A DNA stretch of 64,000 nucleotides from Aristolochia californica (lineage: Eukaryota > Streptophyta > Magnoliopsida > Piperales > Aristolochiaceae): contig JARWKL010000002.1 of the NCBI GenBank assembly GCA_029961685.1, forward strand, positions 26,008,908 to 26,072,907, given 5' to 3'. A program made the translations under genes and the position numbers. Below the pieces are notes generated by a model. It searched no databases. It was not told the origin of the DNA and worked only from the letters and a program-made list of their open reading frames with translations. Positions 38,331-50,600 of the stretch are shown here, piece after piece. The stretch's first letter is position 1. The number at the start of each line of letters is the position of its first letter.

Positions 38331-41300
38331 AAAATGAAAATTTTAGAGTTCATGTATGCAAAAAAATTTGAAAATTATTTCACGCACTCAAAATGAACTC
38401 CAATGTTTTGCTATCCATGTTTGGGAAATCCCACTAGTACAACCCCTAATAATAAACTTGGTGGAATTTTATAGGAAAGGGACTTTAATTGATCCAAACA
38501 TGCTTTAATTGTGGTGGATCTGCATGCCAGGAACATGTTGAGGATGTAAGTATACCTAGTGATCCAAAATTTCAAGGAGTAGAAAAAATAAAATTCTCAA
38601 GTGGTTGGATATTTACCAGAGACAAACAACCCACTTTTTTCCTATCCATAAAAATCACAAATACTTTTTGGAACTATCTCTCTCAGCATTTGTGGATTTC
38701 CACTTTGGATGTTCAAAATTTGTTTTCAGATCCAAACATGAATTTTCACTCTCCCATTTTTCTCATAAACAAAAAAGATATAAGGCATAACAAAATGAAA
38801 ATTTAAGAGTTCATGTATGCAAAAAAAATTGAAAATTATTTCACGCACTAAAAATGAACTCCAAGGTTTTGGGCTCCATGTTTGGGAAATTCCACTAGTA
38901 CAACCCCTAATAATAAGCTTTGTGGAATTTTATAAGAAAGGGACTTCTAAATGATCCTAACATGCTTTAAATGTGGTGGATATGCATGCCACAAACATGT
39001 TGAGGATGCCAGTGGACCTAGCGATCCAAAAATTTCGAGTAGAAAAAATCAAATTCTCAAGTGGTTGGATATTTACCAGAGCCAAACAACCCACTTTTTC
39101 CCTATCCATAAAAATCGCAGATACTTTTTGGAACTATCTCTCTCAGCATTTGTGAATTTCCATTTTTGATGTTCAAAATTTGTTTTCAGATCCAAACTTA
39201 AGTTTTCACTCTCCCATTTTTCTCGTAAACAAAAAAGATTTAAGGCATAGCAAAATGAAAATTTTAGAGTTAATGTATGCAAAAAAATTTGAAAATTATT
39301 TCACGCACTAAAACTGAACTCCAAGGTTTTGTTATCATGTTTGAGAAATTACATTAGTACAACCACTAATAATAAGCTTGGTGGAATTTTATAGGAAAGG
39401 GACATCTAACTGATCCTAACATGCTTTAAATGTGGTGGATATGCATGCCAGAAACATGTTGAGGATGCGAGTGGACCTAATGATCCAAAAATTTCAAAGA
39501 GTAGAAAAATCAAATTTTCAAGTTGTTCGATATTTACCAGAGCCAAACAACCCACTTTTTGCCTATCCTTAAAAATCACAGATACTTTTTGGAACTATCT
39601 CTCTTAGCATTTGCGCATTTCCATTTTGGATGTTCGGAATTTGTTTTAAGATCCAAATTTGAGTTTTCACTCTCCCATTTTTCTTGTAAACAAAAAAGAT
39701 ATAAGGCATAACAAAAGGAAAATTTAAGAGTTCATATATGGAAAAAAATTTGAAAATTAATTCACGCACTAAAAATGAACTCCAAGATTTTGTTATCCAT
39801 ATTTGGGAAATTCCACTAGTACAAACCCTTATAATAAGGTTGGTGACATTTTATAGGAAAGGGACTTCTAACTGATCCTAACATGCTTTAAATGTGGTGG
39901 ATATGCATGCCAGAAACATGTTGAGGGTGCAAGTGGACCTATTGAACCAAAATTTTCAAAGAGTAGAAAAAATCAAATTTTCAAGTGGTTGGATATTTAC
40001 CAGAGCCAAACAACACACTTTTTGCCTATCCTTAAAAATCACAGATACTTTTTGGAACTATCTCTCTCAGCATTTGTGCATTTCCATTATGGATGTTCAA
40101 AATTTGTTTTCAGATCCAAACTTGAGTTTTCACTCTCCCATTTTTCTCGTAAACAAAAAAGGTATAAGGAATAACAAAATGAAAATTTTAGAGTTCATGT
40201 ATGCAAAAAAATTTGAAAATTATTTCACGCACTAAAAATGAACTCCAAGGTTTTGTTATCCATGTTATGGAAATTCCACAAGTACAACCCCAAATAATAA
40301 GCTTAGTGGAATTTTATAGGAAAGGGACTTCTAACTGGTCCTAACATGCTTTAAATGTGGTGGATCTGCATGCCAGAAATATGTTGAGGATGCAAGTGGA
40401 CCTAGTGATCCAAAAATTTCAAGGAATTGAAAAAATGAAATTCTCAAGTGGTTGGATATTTACCAGAGCCAAACAACCCACTTTTTGCCTATCCTAAAAA
40501 ATCACAGATACTTTTTTGAACTATCTCGCTCAGCATTTGTGCATTTCCATTTTGGATGTTTAAAATTTGTTTTCATATCCAAACTTGAGTTTTCACTCTC
40601 CCATTTTTCTCCTAAACAAAAAAGATATAACGCATAACAAAATGAAAATTTTAGAGTTCATGTATGCAAAAAAATTTGAAAATTATTTCATGCACTAAAA
40701 ATGAACTCCAAGGTTTTGTTATCCTTGTTATGGAAATTCCACTAGTACAACCCCTAATAATAAGCTTGGTGGAATTTTATAGGAAAGGGACTTCTAACAG
40801 ATCCTAACATGCGTTAAATGTGGCGGATATGCATGCCAGAAACATGTTGAGGATGCAATTGGACCTAGTGATCCAAAAATTTGAAGAAGTAGAAAAAATT
40901 AAATTCTCAAGTGGGTCTGATAAATTACCAGAGCCAAGCAACCCACTTTTTTCCTATCCTTAAAAATCACAGATACTTTGTGGAACTATCTCTCTCAGCA
41001 TTTGTGCATTCCCATTTTGGATGTTCAAAATTTGTTTTCAGATCACAACTTCAGTTTTCACTCTCCCATTTTTCTCGTAAAGAAAAAAAAGATATTATGC
41101 ATAACAAAATGAAAATTTAAGTGTTCATGTATGCAAAAAAAATTGAAAATTATTTCACGCACTAAAAAAAACTCCAAGGTTTTGTTATCATGTTTGGGAA
41201 ATTACATTAGTACAACCACTAATAATAAGCTTGGTGGAATTTTATAGGAAATGGACTTCTAACTGATCCTAACATGCTTTAAATGTGGTGGATATGCATA

Positions 41301-43228
41301 CCAGAGACATGTTGTGGATGCAAGTGGACCTAGTGATCCAAAAATTTCAAAGAGTAGAAAAATCAAATTTTCAAGTGGTGGGATATTTACCAGAGCCAAA
41401 CATCCCACTTTTTGCCTATTCTTAAATATCACAGATACTTTTTCGAACTATCTCTCTCAGTGTTTGTGCATTTCCATTTTGGATGTTCAAAATTTGTTTT
41501 CAGATCCAAACTTGAGTTTTCACACTCCCATTTTTCTCGTAAACAAAAATGATTTGAGGCATAACAAAAAGAAAATTTTAGACTTCATGCATGCAAAAAA
41601 ATTTGAAAATTATTTCGCGCACTAAAAATGAACTCCAAGGTTTTGCTATCCATGTTTGGAAAAATCCACTAATACTACCTCCAATAATAAGCTTGGTGGA
41701 ATTTTATACGAAAGGGACTTCTAACTGATCCTAACATGCTTTAATTGTGGTGGATCTGCATGCCAGGAACATGTTAGGATGCAAGTATACCTAGTGATCC
41801 AAAATTTCAAGGAGTAGATAACATAAAATTCTCAAGTGGTTGGATATTTACCAGAGCCAAACAACCCACTTTTTGCCTATCCTTAAAACTCACGGATACT
41901 ATTTGGAACTATCTCTCTCAGCAATTGTGGATTTCCATTTTGGATGTTCGAAATTTGTTTTCAGATCCAAACTTGAGTTTTTACTCTCCCATTTTTCTAG
42001 TACACAAAAAGATATAAGGCATAACAAATTGAAAATTTTAGAGTTCATGTCTGCAAAAAAATTTCAAAATTATTTCACGCACTAAAAATGAACTCCAAGG
42101 TTTTGTTATCCATGTTTGGGAAATTCCACTAGTACAACCCCTAATAATAAGCTTGGTGGAATTTTATAGGAAAGGGACTTATAACTGATCCTAACACGCT
42201 TTAAATGTGGTGGATATACATGCCAGAAACATGTTGAGCATGCAAGTGCACCTAGGGATCCAAAAATTTCTAGTCGAAAAAATCAAATTCTCAAGTGGTT
42301 GGATATTTACCAGAGCCAAACAAGCCACTTTTTGCCTATCCTTAAAAATCACAGATACTTTTTGGAACTATCTCTCTCACCATTTGTGCATTTCCATTTT
42401 TGGAAGTTCAAAATTTGTTTTCAGATCCAAACTTGAGTTTTCACTCTCCCATTTTTCTCGTAAACAAAAAAGATTTAAGGCATAACAAATTGAAAATTTT
42501 AGAGTTCACGTATGCAAAAAAATTTGAAAATTATTTCACGCACTAAAAATGAACTCCAAGGTTTTGTTATCCATGTTTGGGAAATTCCACTAGTACAACC
42601 CCTAATAATAAGCTTGGTGGAATTTTATAGAAAAGGGACTTCTAACTGATCCTAACCTGCTTTAAATGTGGTGGATATTCATGCCAGAAACATGTTGAGG
42701 ATGCAAGTGGACCAAGGGATCCAAAAATTTCGAGTAGAAAAAATCAAATTCTCAAGTGGTTGGATATTTACCAGAGCCAAACAACCCACTTTTTGCCTAT
42801 CCTTAAAAATCACATATACTTTTTGGAACTATCTCTCTCAGCATTTGTGCATTTCCATTTTTGGAAGTTCAAAATTTGTTTTCAGATCCAAACTTGAGTT
42901 TTCACTCTCCCAGTTTTCTCGTAATCAAAAAAGATTTAAGGCATAACAAAATGAAAATTTTAGAGTTCATGTATGCAAAAAAATTTGAAAATTATTTCAC
43001 GCACTAAAAATGAACTCCAAGATTTTGTTATCCATATTTGGGAAATTCCGCTAGTACAACCCCTAATAATAAGCTTGGTGAAATTTTATAGGAAAGGGAC
43101 TTCTAACTGATCCTAACATGCTTTAAATGTGGTGGTTATGCATGCCAGGAACATGTTGAGGATGCAAGTGGACCTATTGATCCAAAAATTTCAAAGAGTA
43201 GAAAAAATCAAATTTTCAAGTGGTTGGA

Positions 43229-43640
43229 TTTTCACTCACACAAATTTCGTGTAAACAAAAAGATATGGAAATTAGATCACAAAAAATGAAAATTTAAGAG
43301 TTTATGTATGCAAAAAATTGAAAACTATAATAAATGTAATTGAAGAAAATCATTTCAGGCACTAAAAATGAACACCAAAGTTTTGTTATCCATGTTTGGG
43401 AAATTCCACTAGTACAATCCCTAATACCTTGGTGGAATTTTATCAGGAAGAGATTTCTAATTGATCCTAACATGTTTTAAATATGGATATGCATGCATGT
43501 TTTAAATATGGATATGCATGCCTGAAACATGTTGAAGATGCCAATGAACTAATGCCCCAAAATGTCAAGGTTTAGAAAAAATTAATATCTCAAGTTAACG
43601 TGAGGTGGGATATTTACCAGAGCCAAAAATCCACTTTTTA
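43229..43640 (+). repeat. Family B to family C hybrid monomer
   Basis: Begins as B (TTTTCAAGTGGTTGGA), then jumps to TTTTCACTCACACAAATTTC, skipping about 150 bp of monomer. It then continues with C wording: ATTAGATCACAA, TATAATAAATGTAATTG, TTAAATATGGATATGC. This is a recombinant monomer at the family boundary. Confidence 0.8.
43471..43520 (+). repeat. 25-bp perfect tandem duplication
   Basis: The unit 43,471-43,495, beginning CATGTTTTAAATATGG, is repeated exactly at 43,496-43,520 within the first C-type monomer. Confidence 0.95.
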
Positions 43641-46321
43641 TCTATTGACAAAAAGAGGACCTACCAATCATAGAAGATCGTAAATGTTTTTATCGATTAA
43701 TGATGTGTAACGGCTACAATTTTTGTTAGAAATGACTTATGGTTATGTTATCAATACTCAGTTAAAAATACCTCACCCCCCTTTTTCGATGATTGCAAAA
43801 CCTAATATATAAAAAACTAAAAGAGTTTACAATCCTTAAAAATCACAGGTAGTTTTTGGAATTATCTCTCTCAGCATTTGTTCATTTCCAACTTGGATGT
43901 TCAATTTTTTTTCAAATCCAAACTTGAGTTTTCTCTCTCCCATTTTTCTCGTCAACAAAAAGATATGGCAAACAGATCGCAACAAAATGAAAGTTTTAGA
44001 GTTTATGTATGAAAAAAATATAAAACTATAATAAATGTAAGTTAAGAAAATTATTTGACGCACAAAAAATGAACACCAAAGTTTTGTTATCCATGTTTGG
44101 GAAATTCTACTAGTACAACCCCTAATAGCTTGGTGAAATTTTTTTAAGAAAGAGATTTCTAATTGATCCTAACATGTTTTAAATATGGATATACATGCCT
44201 GAAGAAAGTTGAAGATGCAAATGACCTAATGATCCAAAATTTTCAAGGAGTAGAAAAAATTAAGTTCTCACATGAACATGCGGTGGGATATTTTTTAGAG
44301 GCAAAGAACCCTCTTTTTCCCTATTTACAAGAGCAGGCCTAACAATCATAGATCATCGTAAATGTTTTGATCAATTAATGATGGGTAACGGTTATAAGTT
44401 TTGGAAGAATTGACTTATGGTTTGGGAGTCAACACTCAATTAAAAATGCCTCGTGCTCCTTTTCCTATGATTGCAAAACCTAATATATAAAAAACTAAAA
44501 GAGTTTACAATCCTTAAAAATCACAGATAATTTTTGGTATTATCTCTCTCTGTATTTTTGCATTTCCATTTTGGATGTTCAATTTTTTTTCAAATCCAAA
44601 CTGGAGTTTTCACTCTCCCATTTTTCTCGCAGACAAAAAGATAAGGCTATTATATCACAACAAAATGAAAATTTTAAAGTTATGTATGCAAAAAATCGAA
44701 AACTATAATAAATGTAAGTGAAGAAAATTATTTCACTCACTAAAAATGAACACCAAAGTTTTGTTTTCCATGTTCGGGAAATTCAACTAGTACAACCCCT
44801 AATACCATGGTGGAATTTTATAAGGAAGAGATTTCTAATTGATCCTAACATGTTTTAAATATGGATATGTATGACTGAAACTTGTTGAAGATGCAAATGA
44901 TCTAATGATCCATTCTCAAGTTAACGTGCGGTGGGATATTTACCAGAGCCAAACAACCCACTTTTTGCCTATTAACAAAAAGCGGACCAAACAATCATAG
45001 ATCATTGTAAATGTTTTGATCAATTATTGATGTGTAACCACTATAATTTTTGTTAGAAATGACTTATGGTTTGGGAGTCAACACTCAGTTAAGAATGCTT
45101 GCCCCCTTTTTCGATGATTGCAAAACAAAATATATAAAAAACTAAAAGAGTTTACAATCCTTAAAAATCACATATACTTTTTGGAATTGTCTCTCGTAGC
45201 ATTTGTGCATTTCCTATTTGGATGTTCAATTTTTTTTCAAATCCAAACTTGAGTTTTGACTCTTCGTTTTTTCTCGTAAACAAAAAGATAGCGCAAATAG
45301 ATCACAACAAAATGAAAAAATTAAAGTTTATGTATGCAAAAAATAGAAAATTACAATAAATGTAAGCGAAAAAAATTATTTCACGAACTAAAAATGAACT
45401 CCAACATTTTGTTATCCATGTTTGGGGAAATCCACTAGTACAACCCCAAATGGCTTGGTAAAATTTTATAAGATCGAGATTTCTAATTGATCCTATCATG
45501 TTTTCCAATAAGCATGCTTGAAATATGTTGAAGAAGCAAATGACCTAATGATCCAAAAATTACAAGGAGTAGAAAAAATTAAATTCACAATTTAACATGC
45601 GGTGGGATATTTACCAGAGCTAAACAACCCAATTTTTGCCTATTTACAAAAAGCGGACCTAACAATCATAGATCATCGTAAATGTTTTGATCGATTAATG
45701 ATGTGTAACGGCTATAAGTTTTTTTAGAAATGACTTATTATTTGGGAGTCAACACTCAGTTAAAAATTCCTCGCCCCTCCTTTTCCGATGATTGCAAAAC
45801 CTAATATATAAAAAACTAAAAGAGTTTACAATCGTTTAAAATCACAGATACTTTTCGGAATTATCTCTCTCAGCATTTGTGCAATTCCATTTTGGATGTT
45901 CAATTTTTTTCCAAATCCAAACTTGAGTATTCACACTCCCATTTTTCTCGTAAGCAAAAAGAAAAGGCAAATAGATCACATCAAAATGAAAATTTTAGAG
46001 TTTATGTATGCAAAAAATTGAAAACTATAATAAATGCAAGTGAAGAAAATTATTTCACGCACTAAAATTGAACACCATAGTTTTGTTATCCATGTTTGGG
46101 AAATTCCACTAGTACAACCCCAAAGCGCTTCGTGGAATTTTATAAGAAAGAGATTTCTAATTGATCCTAACATGTTTTAAATATGGATATGTATGCCTGA
46201 AACATGTTGAAGATGCAAATGACCTAATGATCCAAAATTTTCAAGGAGTAGAAAAAAATAAATTCTCAAGTTAAGGTGAGGTGGGATATTTACCAAAGCC
46301 AAACAACCTACTTTTTGCCTA

Positions 46322-46722
46322 TGTTGGAAGATAAGCTCAAACCCACATGACCAAGGAAGGCCCACATATCTAAGATTATTATAAAATGGGTCACATGACC
46401 AAGGAAGGCCCACAAGATGGGTCGAAGCCCATAAGAAGTAGGACCCACAATGATTACCATGAGCTGGCATCCTTATCACATCCGTTGGAAGATCAGGAAG
46501 GACTCCTAGTTCTACTCAAGCTAGTCTTCTAGTTGTTTAGATAAACTTACTTAAATTAGACTTACTTAAATTGAAGAGTTAGAGTTGTAATGTAATTAGG
46601 ATTGAATGATAAGTTGTATATGGACTCTACATCCTCCTCTACTATGAATAGAGCTTCATGTACTCTGATTACAACAAGTTATTGATGTCAATAATGTATT
46701 TCACTTTTCCACAAATTCAGTA
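46322..46722 (+). mobile_element. Copia-like solo LTR, copy 1
   Basis: 401 bp starting TGTTGGAAGATAAGC and ending CAGTA (CAACA in the sister copy), flanked by the 5-bp duplication GCCTA at 46,317-46,321 and 46,723-46,727. No second LTR or internal coding region is present, so it is a solo LTR left by LTR-LTR recombination. Internal repeats are a direct repeat of CATGACCAAGGAAGGCCCAC and a tandem ACTTACTTAAATTAG. The TATA region reads TATGAATAG, mutated relative to copy 2. TGTTG...CAACA ends and a length of about 400 bp fit Ty1/copia, though no coding sequence is left to prove it. Confidence 0.85.
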
Positions 46723-46865
46723 GCCTATTTAAAAAAAGTGGACCTAACAATTATAGATCATTGTAAATATTTTGATCCATTAATGATGTGTAACGACTAT
46801 AAGTTTTTTTAAAATGACTTATAGTTTTGGAGTCAAAACTCAATAAAAAATGTCACCCTCCCTCT

Positions 46866-46889
46866 CCCCCCCCCCCCCCCCCCCCCCCC
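46866..46889 (+). repeat. Poly(C) tract, 24 nt
   Basis: Expansion of the C-run that sits in every C monomer between GTCAACACTCA... and GATGATTGCAAAACC. Most monomers have 5-10 C here. Confidence 0.95.
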
Positions 46890-47640
46890 ATTTTCTGATG
46901 ATTGCAAAACCTAATATATAAAAAACTAAAAGAGTTTACAATCCTTAAATATCACAAATATTTTTTGAAATTATCTCTCCGGGCATTTGTGCATTTCCAT
47001 TTTAGATGTTCAATTTTTTTTCAAATCCTAACCTGAGTTTTCACTCTCCCATTTTTCTCATTAACAAAAAGATAAGGCAAATAGATCACAACAAAATGAA
47101 AATTTTAGAATTTACATGTAAAAAATTCAAAACAATAAAAAATGCAAGTGAAGATAATCATTTCGCGCACTAAAAATGAACGCCAAAGTTTTGTTATCCA
47201 TGTTTGGGAAATTCCACTAGTAGAACCCCTAATAGCCTGGTGGAATTTTATAAGAAAGAGATTTCTAATTGGATCCTATCAGGTTTTAAATATGGATATG
47301 CTTGCCTGAAACATGTTGAGGATGCAAATGACCTAATGATAAAAAAATTTAGAGTAGAAAAAATTAAATTCACAAGTTAACGTTTGGTGGGATATTTACC
47401 AGAGCCAAACAAACCACTTTTGTCCTTTTTACAAAAAGCGAACCTAACATTCATAGATCATCATAAATGTTTTGATCGATTAATTATGTGTCATGGCTAT
47501 AATTTTTAGTAGAATTGACTTATGGTTTGGGAGTCAACACACAGTTAAAAATGCCTTGCGCCCCCCTTTTCCTAAGATTGCTAAACCTAATATATAAAAA
47601 ACTAAAAGAGTTTACAATCTTTAAAAATCACAGATACTTA

Positions 47641-47686
47641 TTGGAATTATCTCTCTCAGTATTTTTACTGAGAGAGATAATTCCAA
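47641..47686. repeat. Perfect 21-bp inverted repeat (hairpin), 4-nt loop
   Basis: Arms 47,641-47,661 and 47,666-47,686 are exact reverse complements (core GGAATTATCTCTCTCAGTA) around TTTT. The right arm replaces about 35-40 bp of normal monomer. The duplicate region at about 55,805-55,875 keeps the normal sequence (CAGTATTTTTCCATTTAC). Confidence 0.95.
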
Positions 47687-50600
47687 ACTTGAGTTTTCAC
47701 TCTCCCATTTTTCTCGTTAACAAAAAGAGAAGGCAATTAGATCACAGCAAAATGAAAATTTTAGAGTTTATGTATGCCAAAAATCTAAAAATATAATAAA
47801 TTTAATTGAAGAAAATCATTTCACTCACTAAAAATGAACACTAAAGTTTTGTTATCCGTGTTCAGAAAATTCCACTAGTACAACCCCTAATACCTTGGTG
47901 GAATTTTATACGGAACAGATTTCTAATTGATTTTAACATGTTTTAAATATGGATATGCATGCCTGAAACATGTTGAAGTTGCAAATGACCTAATGATCCA
48001 AAAATTTCGAGTAGAAAAAATTAATTTCTCAAGTTAACGTACGGTGGGATATTTACCAGAGCCAAACAACCCACTTTTTGTCTTTTTACAAAAAGCAGAC
48101 CTAACAATTATTGATCATCGCAAATGGTTTTATCGATTAATGATGTGTAATGACTATAAGTTTTATTAGAAATGACATATGGTTTGGGAGACAACACTCA
48201 GTTAAAAATGTTTGCCCCCCCCCTTTTCCAATGATTTCAAAACCTAATATAGAAAAAGTAAAAGAGTTTACAATCCTTAAAAATCACAGGTACTTTTTGG
48301 AATTATCTCTCTCAGCATTTGTGCATTTCCAACTAAGATGTTCAATTTTTTTCAAATCCAAACTTCAGTTTTCACTCTCCCATTTTTCTCTTAAACAAAA
48401 AGATAAGGCAAATAGATCACAACAAAATGAAAACTTTAGAGTTTATGTATGCAAAAAACTATAAAACTATAATAAATGTAAGTGAAAATTATTTGATGAA
48501 CAAAAAATGAACACCAAAGTTTTGTTATCCAAGTATGGGAAATTCTAATTGTACAACCCCTAATAGCTTGGTGAAATTTTATGAGAAAGAGATTTCTAAT
48601 TTATCCAAACATGTTTTAAATATGGATATCCGTGCCTGCAACATGTTGAAGATGCAAATGACCTAATGATCCAAAATTTTTCAGGAGTAGAAAAAATTAA
48701 ATTCTCATGTGAACATGTTGTGGATATACCAGAGCCAAACAACCCACTTTTGATCGCAAATGTTTTGGTCAATTAATGATGTGTAACAGTTATAATTTTT
48801 GGTAGAAATGACTTATGGTTCGGGACCCAATACTCAATTAAAAATGACTCGCCCCCCATTTTCCAATGATTGCAAAACCTAATATATAAAAAAATAAAAG
48901 AGTTTAAAATCCTTAAAAATCACAGATACTTTTTGGTATTATCTCTCTCTATATTTTTGCATTTTCATTTTGGATGTTCATTTTTTTTCAAATCCAAACT
49001 TGAGTTTTCACTCTCCCATTTTTCTCATAAACAAAAAGAAAAGGCAATTGGATCACAACAAAATGAAAATTTTAGAGTTTAGGTATGCAAAAAATCAAAA
49101 ACTACAATAAATGTAAGTGAAGAAAATTATTTCACTCACTAAAAATGAACACCAAATTTTTGTCATCTATGTTCGGGAAATTCAACTAGTACAACCCCTA
49201 ATACCTTTGTGGAATTTAATAAGGAAGAGATTTCTAATTGATCCTAACATGTTTTAAATATGGATATGCATACCTGAAACATGTTGAAGATGCAAATGAC
49301 CTAATGATCCAAAAATTTGAAGGAGTAGAAAAATTAAATTCTCATGTTAACGTGCGGTGGAATATTTACCGGAGCCAAACAACCAATTTTTAGCTATTTA
49401 CAAAAAGTGGACCTAAAAATCATAGATTATCGTAAATGCTTCTATCGTTTAATGATGTGTAACGGCAATAATTTTTGTTAGAAATGACTTATGGTTTGGG
49501 AATCAACACTCTGTTAAAAATGCCTCGCCCTCCCTTTTTCGATGATTGCAAAACCTAATATATAAAAAACTAAAAGAGTTTACAATCCTTAAAAAACACA
49601 GATACTTTTTGGAATTATCTCTATCAGTATTTTTGCATTTCCAACTTGGATGTTCAATTTTTTTTCAAATCCAAACTTGAGGTTTCACAACAAAAGGCAA
49701 ATAGATCACAACAAAATAAAAAATTCAGAGTTTATGTATGCAAAAAATATAAAACTATAATAAATGTAAGTGAAGAAGATTACTTGATGCACGAAAAATG
49801 AACAACAAAGTTTTGTTATCCATGTTTGGGAAATTCCACTAGTACAACCGCTAATAGCTTGGTGGAATTATAAGAATGAGATTTCTAATTGACCCAACAT
49901 GTTTTAAATATGGATATTCATGCCTGAAACATGTTTAAAATGAAAATGACCTAATGATCCAAAAATTTCAAGGAGTAGAAAAAATTAAATTCTCAAGTTA
50001 ACGTGCGGTATGATATTTACATGAGCCAAACAACCCAGTTTTTGCCTATTTACAAAAAGTGGATCTGACAATCATAGATCATCGTAAATTTTTTGATCGA
50101 TTAATGATGTGTAACGGCTATATTTTTTATTAAAAATGACTTAAGGTTTGGGAGTCAGCACTCTTTTAAAAATACCTCACCCCCCCGCCCCCCTTTTCCG
50201 ATAATTGAAAAACCTATTATATTAAAAAGTAAAAGATTTTACAATCCTTAAAAATTACAGATACATTTTGGAATTATATGACTCAGCATTTGTGCTTTCT
50301 CGTTTTGGATGTTCAATTTTTTTTTGAAATCCAAACTTGAGTTTTCACTCTCCCATTTTTCTCACAAGAAAATGAAAATTTTAGAGTTTATGTATGCCAT
50401 ATATTGAAAATTATAATAAATTTAAGTGAAGAAAATTATTTAACGCACTAAAAATGAACAAAGTTTTGTTATCCATGTTTGAGAATTTCCACTAATACAA
50501 CCCCTAATAGCTTGTTGGAATTTTATAAGAAAAGATTTCTAATTTATCCTAACATGTTTTAAATATATCAATGCATGCCTGATACACGTTGTTGATGCAA

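Larger units (their letters stand above)
27110..43228 (+). repeat. Satellite family B array (about 35 monomers)
   Basis: Same orientation as A, with a period of about 460 bp. Diagnostic wording is TAATAATAAGCTTGGTGG (HindIII site), TATAGGAAAGGGACTTC, ATGCTTTAAATGTGGTGG, TTGAGGATGCAAGTGG, TCAAGTGGTTGG (8 bases shorter than A), GTTCAAAATTTGTTTTCAG and ACTTGAGTTTTCACTCTCC. It lacks the TATAATAAATGTAAGTGAAG stretch present in A and C. Monomers are more alike than in A. A frame of up to 113 codons recurs (for example 27,480, 31,634, 33,476 and 39,894) but is broken in many copies, so it is not called as a gene. Confidence 0.95.

Noticed and set aside
27480..43000. Many frames of 60-113 codons in B, including overlapping ones in two frames of the same monomer
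   Set aside because: Two overlapping frames cannot both be selected so regularly. Their recurrence follows from the tandem repeat, and many copies are broken.
43660..43830. Possible promoter: AACCTAATATATAAAAAAC TATA-like stretch in C monomers
   Set aside because: It is in nearly every C monomer with no coding region or transcript evidence behind it. AT-rich sequence gives such matches by chance.
46177..46479. 100-codon minus-strand frame over solo LTR copy 1 (also 54,414-54,665 over copy 2)
   Set aside because: The frames cross the satellite/LTR border and share wording only because the LTR was duplicated. They are not a conserved gene.
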